Source of the DNA: JAEUHM01 sp964538625
GTDB lineage: Bacteria > Verrucomicrobiota > Verrucomicrobiia > Verrucomicrobiales > Verrucomicrobiaceae
DNA: 64,000 nt
NCBI GenBank assembly: GCA_964538625.1
Contig: CAZIGH010000009.1
Span: 55,845-119,844 of the forward strand
Direction of reading: 5' to 3'
Part shown: one piece after another, positions 43,687-56,900 of the stretch
How positions within the stretch are numbered: position 1 is the first letter of the stretch
Layout: each line of letters opens with the position of its first letter
Made by a program: the position numbers and the translations under genes
Notes under the pieces: generated by a model
Seen by the model: the letters and a program-made list of their open reading frames with translations, nothing else
Told to the model about the DNA's origin: nothing
Database searches by the model: none

Positions 43687-44213
43687 CTGCGGATCTGGGT
43701 TGAAGAGTTCCTGCAGTCACCAGAGATACGTCCGGTGGCTGAAGGGGGATGAGGAAACCGGACGACCCGCGTGCGTTTCTCTCTGGCGGACTTGCGTCCG
43801 CGTCGATCGAGAGGAGCCAGCATTTTCATGGCACGGCGACGGGTTCAAGGGATTGGACACACTGACGGCCCGTTCCGCTGAAAAAAAGGTGCGATTGTGC
43901 CGCACGCAGAGGGCAAGCAGCGTTGGGCTTCAACTTCTCCGTTTCCACCCGAGTGAAACGGAAGTTCGCCTGGCTGCGCCGCGAGATGCTACACGCACGC
44001 TCACCCTCCCGTAGAAGCAAACGTGATTTTGCCTCGTCTCATCCGAAGCGCGTCCCTCGGAAGTCTGACTTCCCCTAAGTCACGCCCGCCATAGAAACAA
44101 ATGTAAAACCCACCAGCACAAGGCCGCTTTAGGCGGCTGGTCATGTCTGGTGGGCGAGAAAGCCGCTTCAGCAATGGGCGGACTGCACCGTCACTCGTCA
44201 GCTTGGCAGTGGG
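43687..44213. other. Gene-free region between thiolase and efp
   Basis: About 527 bases with no convincing gene. A 104-codon plus-strand frame at 43700-44014 has no recognisable sequence and an arginine-rich, GC-driven composition. The right part holds the efp terminator hairpin (44109-44154) and a small inverted repeat, GGAAGT/ACTTCC (44059-44073). The left part presumably holds the thiolase promoter, but no clear sigma-70 pair was found. Confidence 0.5.
44109..44154 (-). terminator. Nested hairpin terminator downstream of efp
   Basis: CCCACCAG (44109-44116) pairs perfectly with CTGGTGGG (44147-44154). An inner stem GCCGC/GCGGC (44123-44127 with 44133-44137) sits inside. Read on the minus strand, the stem is followed by TTTTACATTTGTTT, a T-rich tail. 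It begins about 60 bases after the efp stop codon, fitting an intrinsic terminator for efp. Confidence 0.7.
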
Positions 44214-44777
44214 TCAGGCTCGGCCGAGATAGGTGCCGTCTTCGGTCTTGATGCTGATTTTCTCTCCAGGGCCGATGAAGAGAGGCACCTGGACGGGGAG
44301 GCCGGTCTCCATGATGGCGGCCTTGTAAACGTTGTTGGCGGAGTCCCCCTTCACACCTTCGGGAGCTTCCGCGACGGTGAGCACGACGGAGGCAGGGAGT
44401 TCCACTGCGGCTACGACGTCGTCGGTGAAGACGAGGTTGTACTTGCCGCCTTCCACGAGATAGAGCTTGACGGGTTCCACCATTTCTGCGCCCACCAGCA
44501 CGTCATCAAAGGTCTCAGGGTGCAGGAAGTGGTAGCCATCACCGTCCTTGTAGCTGTACTCGTAGGGTTCGCGGTTCAGGTTCACGGCATCCAGAGACTC
44601 GTTGGAGGTCATGCGGAGGTTGCTGACGCGTCCGGTGGTGAGGCCCTTGATGGTCATCTGGACATAAGAAGCCATACGCGGAGGGGTCTTGAGCTCCGTG
44701 CTTGTGATGACGCAGACGTCGTTGTTGTAACGCACGGCTTGGCCGCGGCGGAGGTTGATCACGGGTGTGTTTGCCAT
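44214..44777 (-). CDS. efp: Elongation factor P (EF-P/YeiP-like, Arg at loop tip)
   Basis: A 187-residue translation factor that relieves stalling at polyproline motifs. The start at 44777 gives MANTPVINLRRGQAV, the usual EF-P beginning; a longer frame from 44831 adds 18 unlikely residues. Three beta-barrel domains fit the family and the C-terminus is GEKISIKTEDGTYLGRA. The loop that carries modified Lys34 in E. coli EF-P reads KTPPRMASY here, with Arg34 at the tip. This resembles YeiP/EfpL-type or arginine-rhamnosylated EF-Ps rather than EpmA-modified ones. No Shine-Dalgarno is visible. Confidence 0.9.
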   Translation of the reverse strand: MANTPVINLRRGQAVRYNNDVCVITSTELKTPPRMASYVQMTIKGLTTGRVSNLRMTSNESLDAVNLNREPYEYSYKDGDGYHFLHPETFDDVLVGAEMVEPVKLYLVEGGKYNLVFTDDVVAAVELPASVVLTVAEAPEGVKGDSANNVYKAAIMETGLPVQVPLFIGPGEKISIKTEDGTYLGRA

Positions 44778-44847
44778 AAAGGGAAAGCGGGCCGCCTTAT
44801 TGCAGGCAACTGGGGGCAAAAGCAAGTGCATTTCGCGCCTCCGAAAA

Positions 44848-44887
44848 GGGAATCGCCAGGGCGGACGGCAGCCGCCCCGGCGATCCC
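44848..44887 (-). terminator. Intrinsic terminator of the giant repeat-protein gene
   Basis: A long GC-rich stem: GGG-A-ATCGCC-A-GGGCGG pairs with CCGCCC-C-GGCGAT-CCC around the loop ACGGCAG. On the minus strand it is followed by TTTT (44844-44847 region). It lies about 25 bases after the stop of the giant gene and upstream of efp, so the two genes are likely separate transcription units. Confidence 0.8.
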
Positions 44888-44912
44888 ATTTGGAAGGTCA
44901 AATACCTGCTTC

Positions 44913-44990
44913 TCAGTTCCTGCGACGGCGAACGAGGAAGGCGAGCAGTCCGAAGAGCATGAGCAGCACACGGCTGGGTTCCGGCACTAC
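44913..44990 (-). other. PEP-CTERM sorting signal at the C-terminus of the giant protein
   Basis: The last 25 or so residues read VPEPS, then a hydrophobic helix, then RRRRN. This tripartite pattern is the PEP-CTERM signal processed by exosortase. No exosortase gene lies in the window, so the processing enzyme must be elsewhere in the genome. Confidence 0.9.
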
Positions 44991-47900
44991 GACCACGATG
45001 TATCCGTAGGTATTGAACTGGCTGACATCCCAGCGGAAGTGACCGCCGAGTTCGAAGAGATCGAGATCCGTGCCGGTCTCAGCTCCGGTGCGCAACATAC
45101 CGCCGTTGTAAGCCGTGCCACCGACGTTCCAGGTGCCGGTGAGGGAGCCGAGCCAGTCGATGAGGTTGAAAATGTCACCTGCATTCGGCACGTAACCCAG
45201 GTTCTGGAGCACGAACTTGCCGCCCGCCGTGACGTTTCCTGTGACCAGGATCTTATCGTGCTGGGAGGTGGTCACCGGATCGTTCATGAGGTGGCTGTAA
45301 GTGGGATCCGAGATGATGTTGGAGAGCCAGGTGCCGAAGCCGGGATCGTTGTATTGAATGGCGTTCATGGCGGTATAGGAGGCGCGCTGTACCTGCATGG
45401 TGGTAACGGCGGTGGAGCCAAAGGTGAGGTTGCCAGTAAAGGTGAGCGTGCCCATGCTGCGACCTGCTTCATCACCGGGCCGGAGGTTACCATTGATGAC
45501 GGAGTTCCCAGGGATCTGGCCTGTGCCTGCCACGGTGGCACCCACATTAACCACAAGCCCGGCAGCGCCCGGTCCGCCGGAAGTGCCGATGCCGTTCTTG
45601 CCGACTTGAAGCACACCTGCCTCGACGACGGTGGTGCCGGTGTAGGCGTTGTTGACCGCAAGGGTGGCCCAGCCTCCACCGGACTTGACGAGGTTCAGAG
45701 CAGCGGCGGGTGTGGGACCGGCTCCCGGAGCGAAGAACTGGCTGTTCAGCGTGCCGTCACGGAAGTGCGCATTCCAGACGACCTCCGTGTTCACCGGAGT
45801 GGTCTGGTTGATGCGCAGCGTGCCCTGAGTGGAGGCGGCGTTCTCGATGACGACGGTGGTGCCATTGGTCTGGCCGTTCATGGTGCCGGTATCACCGATG
45901 AAGTTGCCCACGCCGCCGAGAGTGGTGAGGGAACCCACGTTTCGCAGGCCGCCGCCCACTTGCAGCATGGAGTTGAAGTTCATGATGATGTCATTCGCGG
46001 CAGTAAGCGCATTGCTGTGCTCCAGGCGCAGGATGGTGGTCTGGTCCTGGTCATAGCTGGTGTTGGCGCTGACGATGGCATCGCCGGTCCAGAGGCTGTT
46101 GTCGTTTTTCAGCACGAAGTAGCTGTAGGGGCGTCCGTTGGTGTTGTCATTAGCTCCACCGGCGTCATCACCCCAGAAGAGAACGTTACCGCTGGTGGTG
46201 GCTCCGTCTTTGAGGCGGCCATTGATGGTGAGGAAGTTCTGGCTACCGCCGGTTTCAGCACCGTCGTTGAAGTAGAGCTGGAGGTTGTCGTTGAGGATGA
46301 TGTCACCATTGATGAGGTTGGTGCCACCGTTGCCAACGCTCTGGAAGGCAAGGCGCTTGGTCTGGGCAGGATTGTAAACCACGTTGATGTCGTGGTTGAG
46401 TTCAAGCTGCCAGTTGTGAATGGAGGACTCGCTGTCAATGAAGAGTTCGGCTGTGCCTTGGCGGCTGGTAGAGCCGAGGGTGATGGTCTTGTTCACGCCG
46501 AGGTAGCCGGTGCCGAGCACGTCTGCCTGGCCAAGAGCGGTAAGGCGACCTTGGGCAATGACGATGCTGCCGGTGTATTCGGGGTTATTGGTGCGCAGTT
46601 CCATGGAGCCCTGGCCGTCTTTGATCAAGGTGCCGTTGCCAGTGAGGAAGCCAGCAGCGCCACCGTTCCAGCCGAGGCGGAGGGTCTGGGAAGGCACTGT
46701 GTCGAAGGTGACGGTGCCGTTCAGGGTGATGACGCCGCCAAGGTTGACCAAGCGCATGGCGGGGTTGCTGAACCCGGTCGGGGTGGCGACCGTGGTGTTC
46801 AGCGAACCGACGGTGACGTAGTTGTTGCCCTCGAAGGTGAACCACTCGTCAATGATGAACTCCTGGGCGTTGGCCAAGTTGCCCATCTGGATGGCGAGGT
46901 TGGTACCGGTTCGGAAGATCGTTCCGTCAGCGTAAGAGGTGTTGGTTCCAAGAATGGTCGAAGTGGTAGCGGCTGTGGTGCTGGCACCCGTGTTATCCCC
47001 ATTCAGACGCAGGGTGCCCTGGCGGATGTCGAGCAGGCCGGTGAAGCTGGCGTTGTTGGTGGTGTTCGCCGTGCCTTCGAGGGTAAGGGTGCCGGCACCG
47101 ACCTTGATGAGATCACCACGGTACTGGGCGGCTGAGGCGATGGTGCGGACACGGAGTTCTGCCGCGCCGTCGGTGACGTCGATGGTGGCACCTGCGCCGT
47201 TAATCAGAGCACCACGGTTGGCGAGATCAGCATATCCGGTGCCGGTGTAGCGAAGGGTGCCGCCGTTGAAGTTGATTTGGTCGGGGGTGGCCGAGCCAGG
47301 ATTAGCACCGAGCTGACCAGCGTCATTGAAGGAGAGAATGGCGCCATTGAGGTAGGTGCGGCCGCTGTAAGTGTTGGTGGCACCGAGGACCACAGCTCCG
47401 GTGGTGCCGATGGTGGCGGCGTTCACGGTGCTGGGACCGGCGATGACCAACGCGCCAGTGCCGGTGATGGGCACGTTGATGTTGAGGTTGCCTTGACCGT
47501 ACTGATGGATGACCAGCTCGTTGAGACCGCCAGAGGTGGTGATGGCGGCGGCTCCGGTGCCGGTGATGGTCTTGTTGAAGGCCCCGGTGTTGGAGCTGAC
47601 CAACATGGCGCTGGAGGACTGAGCCAGTGATGGAGCAGTCAAGGTCAAGATGTTCGTGCCGAGGTTGACGATGCTCTCAGCGGCGGCATCAAAGCGGAGT
47701 GTGGTGATGCTCAGCGCACCACCCAGGGTGCCGCTGAAGCCCAGGCCGCCGTTTTCGGAGATGTTACCGGAGGCAGTCCAGGTGGCGACGTTGTTGTTGA
47801 AATCACCGGAGGCACGGATGACTCCGAAGGAGCGGACGTCATTGCCACCGCCGCTGTTGATGGAGGCGAAGTCCGTGGCGGTGCGGCTGAGGGTGCCGTA

Positions 47901-50900
47901 GGTCATCCAGGGAATGACCGCGTCCTTGGCAGCTGCGGTGCTGGAAGCGTTGAAGTCTAGCGTGATGGAAGCCGTTCCGCCTGCGGAGTTGTCCTCCACC
48001 AAGTTGGCGGTAGCACCAGCGCCACGGGTGAAGTTGCTGGTGGTGTTGTTGGCGTTCGCGTTGCCCATGTTGATGGTCATGTTGCGGGCGGTGCCGGTGT
48101 TGGTGGTGCGGGCCACGATTTCATTGCCACCAAGGCTGAAGTTCAGGACGCGGGATGCTGCGTTGTCGGTGGCAAAGCCATCGCTGCTGTTGATACTGGG
48201 GGAGGCGATGGCGATGATGGTGCCGCCGTCAAAGCGGGCGTTTTGGTTGCCTACCAGCACGACGTTGGTGGCGGCGGTGTGGCGGAGAATGAGGGTGCCC
48301 CCTGCGAGGACGAAGCTCGAATCACTGGCACCAGCCGTGGAGTTCTGGAGTTCGATGGTGCCTCGGCCATTTTTGACGAAGCCGAAGCTGCTGGGCGCGG
48401 TTCCGACGTTGCCCGTGAGGCGCTGGGAGAAGATGACCGTGCCGCCGTCTGCGGCGTAAAGCTGCGCGGTGGCACCTGAGACGTTGAGCGATCCGGTGCC
48501 GTTGCCAAAGGTGACGGTGCCGGACTGGTTGAGGCCGCCGATGTACTTGGCACCGGTGCCGCCCATGGTCCAGGTGGCCATGTTGAAGATTTGACCAGCG
48601 CGGGTCAGGAAGATGCCCGCGTTGCCGTTGTTGTTGACGGTGCCACCGGAGCCTTGGGTGAGGACAAAGCCTTGCTGCGAGGTGCCGCCATTGACGCCGA
48701 AGGCGGTGGTGACGGAGTCGGCGTTGGGGATCTTGCTGATGGCGGTGTCCGTCCAGAAGCCTTGACCGTCGTTGCCGGTGGCAAAGGGATCATAGTTGAC
48801 CAGCATGAGACCTTGCTCGATTTCAAGGCGTCCAGCGGCGTTGTATTGCCGGTTGAAGATGAAGTTGGATTCCAGGCTGCCCCCACCGAGGTTGACGCGA
48901 AGGACTTCATTTTCATTGGTGCGGACACCTGCGACTGTGGGCAGGAGGGAAATCGGATCCGCGATGGGCAGGGCATTGCCACTGGCATCGCCACGGTCCC
49001 CAAACTGGCCGTTGAAGATGAAGGTGTTGTTGCCTGCGGTGTTGAAGGAGAGGCGGCGGGAGTCAATCATGAGCACATCGTTGGTGACGGAAGTGGGTCC
49101 GCCGTAGATGTTGCCCATGATGATGTTGGTAGAGCTGTTGTCGGCACGGACGCGAGGGGTGAAGAGGGTCATGCCGGAGATGTCCACGTTGTCGATGACA
49201 AGATTGGAGAACCACTGGGTGACGTCGTTGTCGCTACCCATGACTCGAACATCGCCACTGACGACGCCCACAAAGATGTCTTCACGTGCGGTGGGTGAGC
49301 CGATGCGGATGCCGTTGCCAGAGTTCAAGTTGCCATTGCCAGTGATGAGGACGCCATTGCCTGTGCCACCTGCGCCAAGAGCATTTCGGCCATGGCGGGC
49401 GAAGAGCGTGCCGTCTGTGATGGTGGTCAGGCCGGTGTAGGTGTTGTTGCCATCCAAGACCACTTGGGCCAGACCGGTCTTGGTAAGGCCATTGGCATTG
49501 GTGATGTTGGAGCGAATCTCGAAGTTGCCGCTGGCGATGACACCGTCCGTGGTGCGGTAGATGGCATTCTGGTTGTTGATGATGGCTTCTTGACCATTGA
49601 AGTCCAAGCTGCCGCCCATGATGACGGTGGAGAGGCTGGAGGTGTTGCCTACAGTAAAGTAGGCGCTGCTGATGACGCCGGAGTTGATCTTCAAGGTGCC
49701 GTCCACGATGAACTGAATCGCGTGGTGATCGGTGAGGCTGGTGAGGCTGGTGCCAGCATTGATGGTGCCGCCGGAGCCGTTGTGGTCATGTGCAGGACCG
49801 AAGCGGAGGGCATTGATGGTGGTGTCTTCACTCATGATGGTGAAGATGTCGGTGAGGTTGACGTTCTGGTTGGCCCCGATGGCGGGGTTGATAAGGCCAT
49901 TGGAAGGCGTAAAGTACTCGCTGTCATCCAACGGGCGAAGGTAGCCACCGTCCATCGTCATGAAGTGGCTGCCTGCAAGGAACTGGAGGTTGCGCTGCTG
50001 GTTCCAGAGGTCAGTGACGTTGCCGTTGTTGAAGCCGAGGATGCGGAAGTCCGTGTTGAGACCCAGCGGGATGGTGCCGCCAAAGATGCCGGGCAGGATG
50101 CTGCGGGTGGTGGTGCCGGGTGCGCCGGAGCCACCGATGGCGGTGATGCTGGTGGCACCGAGGGCGACGCGGACGCTCTCACCTGCCGCGGCGATGCTGA
50201 AGGTGGAGGTGGCATCGAGGTTGGTAATGCGTAGGGTGCCGCCGGCGGAGCGGTTGAGATTGGTGAGGGTGAGCGTCATGTTGGTGCCCGCGCCGTCAGT
50301 GGGATAGAGGTCCAGGATGTTGGTACCGGTCTGGACGTTGAGGGTGCCAAGGACCTCAGTGTTGTTGACGGTGCCGCCGTTGATGCGCAGCCAGCCGTTG
50401 CTCAGGTTGAGCACAGCGCTGTCGTTGATACGGTCATTGTTGTTGGCGCCGATGACGCCGGAGGTAGCGTCAAGACGTCCTGTGTTGTCCAGGGCGATCA
50501 TGCCACGGCGCTGGAGATTGATGTTGCTGGTGCCGGAGATGGCACCGTCTGGACCATTCAGGGTGAGACCCCACTCAGCCCAGCCTTCGCCATTGCCGTA
50601 GAAGGGATAATCCACGCCGTTGATTCTGGCGGTGCTGGTCTGGAAGGGCGAGGAGGCGGAACCGAGGCGGAGGACGTTGACATCACCGGTGAAGGTGTTG
50701 GCCGCAGTGAGCCGAGTTTCGCCGAAGCCGATTTTGGTGAAGCCACCGGCGCCGGAGATGACGCCACCGATAACCATTTTGCCGACGGTGGACACTGTCG
50801 TATTCCCCTGCTCCACCACGGAGTAGTTGCCCAGAGTGGACGGGTTCAGAATGTTGCGCGTGGCATCTCCGAGGAGGGTCACTGGACCATTCAGGTAGGT

Positions 50901-53900
50901 GGTACCTTGAGGAGCGGTGAAGAACTGGACCTCAAGGGTGTTGTATCCGTTGTTGGCAGCGGCGGTGACGCCGTCCATGGTGATGCCCACGGTGTGGGTG
51001 GTGCCGTGCCAGTTGTCAAAGCGGAGACGAGCGCCGGTGTTCGCCCCGAGTCCAAGCGCGGAGTTGGTGAGGTCTGCATCCGTCACTCCTGCGTAGGCAA
51101 GTGTAATGCCATTGGTGATGTTGGCGGCGGTGATACCGACGGGTGTAAGGTTGGCGGAAACTTCATGACGGAGCACAAGGGAGCTGCCTTGAATGACGAG
51201 GCCAGACAGTGCACTGGAGAAGCTGGGGTCGGCGATGATGACGTTGTCGGAACCGTTGCGTCCACCTCTCACCGTCAGCACGTTGTCGTTACCGGCAATG
51301 ACGGGCCGGTTGCGGGTGAAGGCGTTGGTGAGGCCATTGCCGCTGGCGAGGTTGGTATCAAAAGTGCCGACGACCAGCACAGAACCGTTAGCGGTGCCGC
51401 CGCTGTGAATGAGGGCGTCGGCATTCAGGGTGAGGAAAGCCACTTGGCCGGTGCCGGAGGAGTTGCGTAGGGCGCCGGTATTGTTGAAGCCGGTGCCGCT
51501 GATCTGGATGATCTTGCGGGAGGTATCGCTGTCGTCTCCATAGTTGAGCGCAGCGCCGCGGAGGTCGAGAGTAGCACCCGAGGCGACGATGACTTCATTG
51601 CCTACGCCATGAGCACCGAGTGCGCGGGCGTTGCCGACGTAGAGGACGCCACCGTTGATGGCGATCTGGCCGAGCAGGGTGGGATTGGCGTTGACCCCCG
51701 TGAAGCCATCATACGCGCCTCCAAAGTTGTTGGCGCTGAGCTGGAGGATGCCATTGCCGGTTTTGGTGAAGCCGTTGGCACCGAAGATATTGCCAGTGAT
51801 GTTGAGGCCCACGGTGCCAGCTGTGGTGGGTGCCGGGATATCGAAGGTGAGTCCGCCAGTGGTGGTGTTGTTAAAGAACTGAGTGCCAGCAAAGGTGCCG
51901 GTGGAGGTGGCAGTGTTGTTGAGAATGTTGAAGGTGGTGCCCTGGCTGTAGTTGGTGACTTTGGTCAGCGTTTGAGCCGACATGAACTGCATGTTCACGC
52001 TGTTGCTCACGTTGAGGAGACCACGCACATTGCCCAGGGCAGTAGCATTGCCAATTTGAAGAGTGCCGCCGTAGAAGTTGACCTCACCGTAGAAGTCGGA
52101 CCAGGCGTCGTTGAGCAGGGTGGTGCCGGTGTGGGTGGAGGCGAACTCGATGAGACCGCCGCCACTGTAGATCTGGGCGTCGAAGATTGGGGCAGTGGGG
52201 TTGGCAACATTGAAGCGCAGGGTGGCCCCCTGGGCGATGGTGACTTGGTTGAAGGTGCTGCCGCCGGCTCCGAGGCGGGCATTGGCCGTGGCCGGGGTGC
52301 CGTCACCGACCTGGAGGACGCCTTGCTGGATGTTGACGCGGTTGGTGAAGGTGTTGGCACCACCGAGGATCAGGGTGCCTTGGCCCGTCTTGGTGAGGGC
52401 CTGGGCGTTGCCATTGTTGGCAATGACAGCATTGACTTGGAGCACCTGAGAGGCTGAGCCGTTGACGTGGAAGATGGTGTCCAGGCCGACGGTGTTGGTG
52501 GAACGGTTGAGGGTGCCGTTTTCGATGAGGACGTTGCCGGAGCCAGGGGTGACCAGGATGCCACCGGACTCGAGGCTGAGGGTATTGCCGCCCAGGTTCA
52601 GGGTGATGCCGCCTGCTTGGTTGAAGCGGAGGGTCTGTGCGGTGGTGGCAGCACCGAGGGTGGTGTTGACGAGGACATCGGTATTGATGCCTGCTCCAAA
52701 GGTGGTGACGCCGGTGTTGTTGTTGTAACCAGCAGCCGCCAAGGCGGTGATGGGGCCGTTGGCGGCGTTGGTGGAGTTGAGCGCCCAGTCGGTGAGTCCT
52801 ACTGTGGACCAGCCGGCAAGGATGGAGTTGGCACCGGTGCCGATATTCAGGCTGCTGGTGGTGGCGATGCTGGCGGCTCCGAAGTCGATGGTTCCGTAGT
52901 CGATGATGCCGTTTCCTGACGCGACGCCGGCGGCGACGTTGCGGGTGATGGTGCCCATCTGAAGAACGGAGGTGCCGGAGGAACGGATGATGCGGTTGGC
53001 ACCGTTGGTAAGAGTGGTGGCGGAGACGACTTCGGTGTGGCTACCACCGGCAAGTTCGAGCGTCCCACCTTGGAGGCCAAAGATGTTGGTCTGGCCGTTC
53101 ACGTTGGAATCGGAACCCAGTGCGCTGAAGCCGCCGTTGATCTGCATGCCGAGCTGGAGCTGGGCGCCGTCAGCGAGCTTGGAGTTGTTGTTGGTGCCGT
53201 AGTCCAACTTGAGCGTGCCGCCGGCTACGAGGGTATTACCTGAGGCGGTATTGCTGCCGGAGAGGACCAGGGTGCCTTCCCCTGCCTTGAAGAGGACACC
53301 GGTGCCAGAAACGACGTTGCTCAGGGTCATGCTGGCACCTGAATCCACGGTGACGCGCGTCTGAGCGTTGAGGGCGACCGTGCCGGTGAGCGTGCTGGTA
53401 CCAGTGGTGGCGTGGAAGCCACCGTCGGCGGTGGAGTTGACGATGTTGTTCGCGAGTGTGATGCCGCTGCGGATCTGAAGACCTACGCCCGCTCCGCCGT
53501 TGATCGTGATGGTGTTGGAACCGAGGGCATTACCGGCAAGGATGGCCAGGGTACCGCCGGTGATGGTGGTGCCGCCGGTGTAAGTGTTGCCCCCAGCGCC
53601 TGGATTGAGCACCCAGATGCCGCCGTCGGTCTTGATGAGGCTGGTGGCTCCGCCGCCGTCGGTGATCTGGGGGCGGAAGGTATTGTCGGCCAAGGTACCA
53701 CCGCCAAGGGTGAGGGTGCGGGCACCGCTGCCGGTAAAGGCAAGAGCACCGGTGTTGCTGAAAGTAATGGCTGGCGTGGTGAGGCCAATCACGGTGCCTG
53801 CGGCATTGATGCGGGCACCTGCTGTGCCGAGGCCCATGGTGAAGAGACGGTCTGTGGACTGGTCCGTGAAGCCCACCCAGGTCAGGATGCCGCCGTTGGA

Positions 53901-56900
53901 ACCTGCTGTGGTGGTGGTGAAGACGAGGTTGGAGGCTGCGCTGGATGATTGGCCGAGGCCGCTGGCCGCTCCTCCATTGGCGAGATGATAGACGGTGATG
54001 CCGTTGTTGCCAGTGGCGGTACCCGTGGAACCGAGGGTGGTGATACCGTTGTAGGTGTTCTTGTTGGGCAGGGTGACGGTAAAGCCTGTGGCACCAGTGG
54101 TCTCGGTGGTGAAGCGACCATCTCCGCTAATGACGCCGTTGAAGGTGTTGTTGCCGCCGTTGCGGAGGGTGAGGGTCTGGCTGCTGAGGATCTCTACCTC
54201 GGAGCCGACGGCACCGGTGAGGTTGGCGAAGACTTCGGAGTTGATGATGCGCAGCTTGGCCACGCCGGAGAACAAACCGTCGCCGCCCGCAGCGGTGAGG
54301 GCCACGGTGTTGGCGTCGGCGATGGCGCTACCGCCAGCAAGTTCGAGGATGCCGTTGTTGACGGTGGTGGTGCCGGTGTAGGTGTTGACACCGGACAGGC
54401 GCCAGGTGCCAGCGCCTTCCTTGGTGACGGAGACCGTGTTGCTGGTGCCGTTGGAGATGATACCGGAGATAGTGTTGACACCGCTGTTGGAGCCATCCAG
54501 GAACCAGGTGCGGTTGCCGGTGGCTCCCGAGGTGAGGTTACCCTGGATGACGACGGCTCCGAGACCGTCGTTGGTGATCTGGGCGGCACCTGGGTTGGTG
54601 GCACTACTGAAGGATTGGGTCCAAGTGATACCCGCAGGCACCGTGAAGGTGGCTGTGTTGGTGCTGTTGAAGACGACAGTGCCGAACGAGCCGTTGGGAC
54701 TCAGGGTGTTGGTGGGTGTGCCGGCACCCGCAGCTCCCAACTGGTCACCTCCGCCGAACATGTCGTAGCGACGGCCATCGAAGTTGTTGGTTCCTAGGTC
54801 AATGGTGCGGGCTGTGTTGAGCGCACCCATCTGGCTGGTGGCAACGGTTCCGCCTGTGCCGAGATTTCCGCCGAACTCAAGGATGCCGACGTTCACGTTG
54901 ATTCCACCGGAGAAGTTGTTGGAGGGATTGGTGAGCGCCCAGCGTCCGGTGACGCCAAAGCGGTCGTCATTGCCCGTGGCGGGCATGGAGAGGGTGAGGA
55001 CGTTGGCTCCTTGGCTAATGATGCCGCTGATGGTGTTGGTGATGGGATTAAAGTAACCGCCGGTCTGGCCGGAGAGGGTGAGGGTCTTGTTGCCAGCGCC
55101 GGTGTTGGTGATGTTGCCGGCCAGAATGAGCGCACCGTTGCCGTTGGCGCTGATGCGGACGGCGGCGGTGGTGCCGGAGAGGTTGAGGTTGTTGGTGAAG
55201 GTTTCTCCAGAGCCGACATATTCGATGTTGGCGGCACCGGTGCCGCCACTGGCACCGAGGTTGATGGTGCTGAAGGATCCGATGGCGTTGGTGAGATTGG
55301 CGGTCTGGATGCTGCCTGCGGTGGTGCCGGTGCCGAGAGTGAGGGTTCCGGTTGCGGTATTGGTACCATACATGGCGGCGTAGTTAGCCAGGACGAGGTT
55401 ACCGGCTCCGGCGATGGTGCCGTTCATCATCCCGGTCTGGTTGTCATCCAGGGTCAGGGTGACCCCGGAGGAGATATTGATGGTGGAGCCGCGTTCGGTG
55501 TAAAGGATGCCGATGGTTTCGTTGCCGACGACGTTGAGGGTGGCACCGCGAAGGAGGTGCATGTCGTTGTCGTTGTCGATGGTATTGGCTCCGCCAGTGC
55601 CGACGACGAGGGTGCCTTTCTGCACGTAGGTGTTGGCGGTGTTGAACGTATTCACTCCGAGCAGGGTGGTGGTGCCGCTGTTCTGGAAGACCCAGACGTT
55701 GTTGCCGGAGAGGACGCCGTTGAAGGTGTTGCTGGCTGTGCCTGCGATCTTGACGACGTTGTTGTTGGCGATGTTGACCTCGCGATTGGCGGCGTCATCC
55801 ATAGTACCGGAGAAGACGAAGGCACCGCCGGCATTCACAGTGATGAGCGAGCGCTGGGTGCCGGGAGCTGGGGTGGCGCGGTTGCCGCCTACCATGGTGC
55901 CGGTGAACACCATGGTGCCGAGGCCTTCCTTCACAAAGTCAGCATTGCGGGCGTTGGTGCCATCCGCATTGGGGAGGAGGGTGACGGTGTTGGCGATGGT
56001 GTAGTCCTGGTTGAGATGGTAGCGGATGGAGCTGTTGCCAGCGGTGGAGGACTGAATGGTGATGGCTCCGGTGCCGTGCATGCCGGTGTAGGTGTCATTA
56101 CCGATGCGGATCGACGCGTTTTGGCCTGTGGTGCCTACAACGGTGGTGCCGGAGTAGGTGTTGTCGGCGGTGAGATAGACGGTATTGCGGGTCTGGACGA
56201 GGTTGCCGCTGCCAGAGATGGCGTTGCCGAGCACCAAGTTACCGTTGTTGGTGTTGGTGATGAGGGTGCCGTTGTTGACGATGTCAGCGCGGGAACCAAT
56301 GCCACCGGCGCTGTTGTTGCCGAACTGCACGCGGGCATTGGTGCCGATGGTGAGGGTGCCGTTGAGCTGGTTGTTGGCGTTGGTGAGGGCGAGGGTGCTG
56401 CCGGAGGCTGTGCCGTTGACGGTGAGGCCTACGCCGGGAGCGGAAAGAAGCTGGCCGCTGAGGATGTGAGTGACGGCAGCTCCAGCTCCAAGTTGGATGG
56501 TGCTAGCACTGCTGAGCACCACCGGTGCATTGAGGGTCTGTGCGGCGGCGCTGTTGATGGCGAGGGTGCCGCCTTCGAGGTTGAGGAGTTCGGTGAGGGT
56601 GCCGCCTGCGGTGACGTTGATGTTCAGGGTGCCGCCGCTGGCTACGGAAGTGAGGTTGGCCCAGCGGTTAGGCAGACCGAAGTTCGTGCCGCCGAGACCG
56701 TTGAGGTTGGTGACTTCCAGTGTGCCGCCGAGAACCGAGACGCGACCGAGGAAGGTGTTGGCGGCAGAGAGAGTGGTGGTGCCCGAACCACGCTGTTCGA
56801 AGTTGCCCGCACCCGAGATGATGCTGCTGAGAGTGACGGCATTGCTGCGATTGATACCCAAGGTGCCGTCAAGACGGATGGTGCCGGAACCGACCATACC

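Noticed and set aside
42313..43752. 479-codon plus-strand open frame opposite the thiolase
   Set aside because: The minus-strand thiolase and FadJ proteins have complete catalytic motifs here, whereas the plus-strand translation is Arg/His/Gln-rich nonsense.
43700..44014. 104-codon plus-strand open frame in the gap before efp
   Set aside because: No recognisable sequence, no ribosome binding site, and it overlaps the presumed thiolase promoter.
44520..47135. 871-codon plus-strand open frame opposite efp and the giant gene
   Set aside because: It spans the efp coding region, a terminator and the giant gene in antisense. Its composition (Val, Ala, Gly, Asp, Glu) is the complement of a Gly/Thr/Asn-rich gene. 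No family is recognisable.
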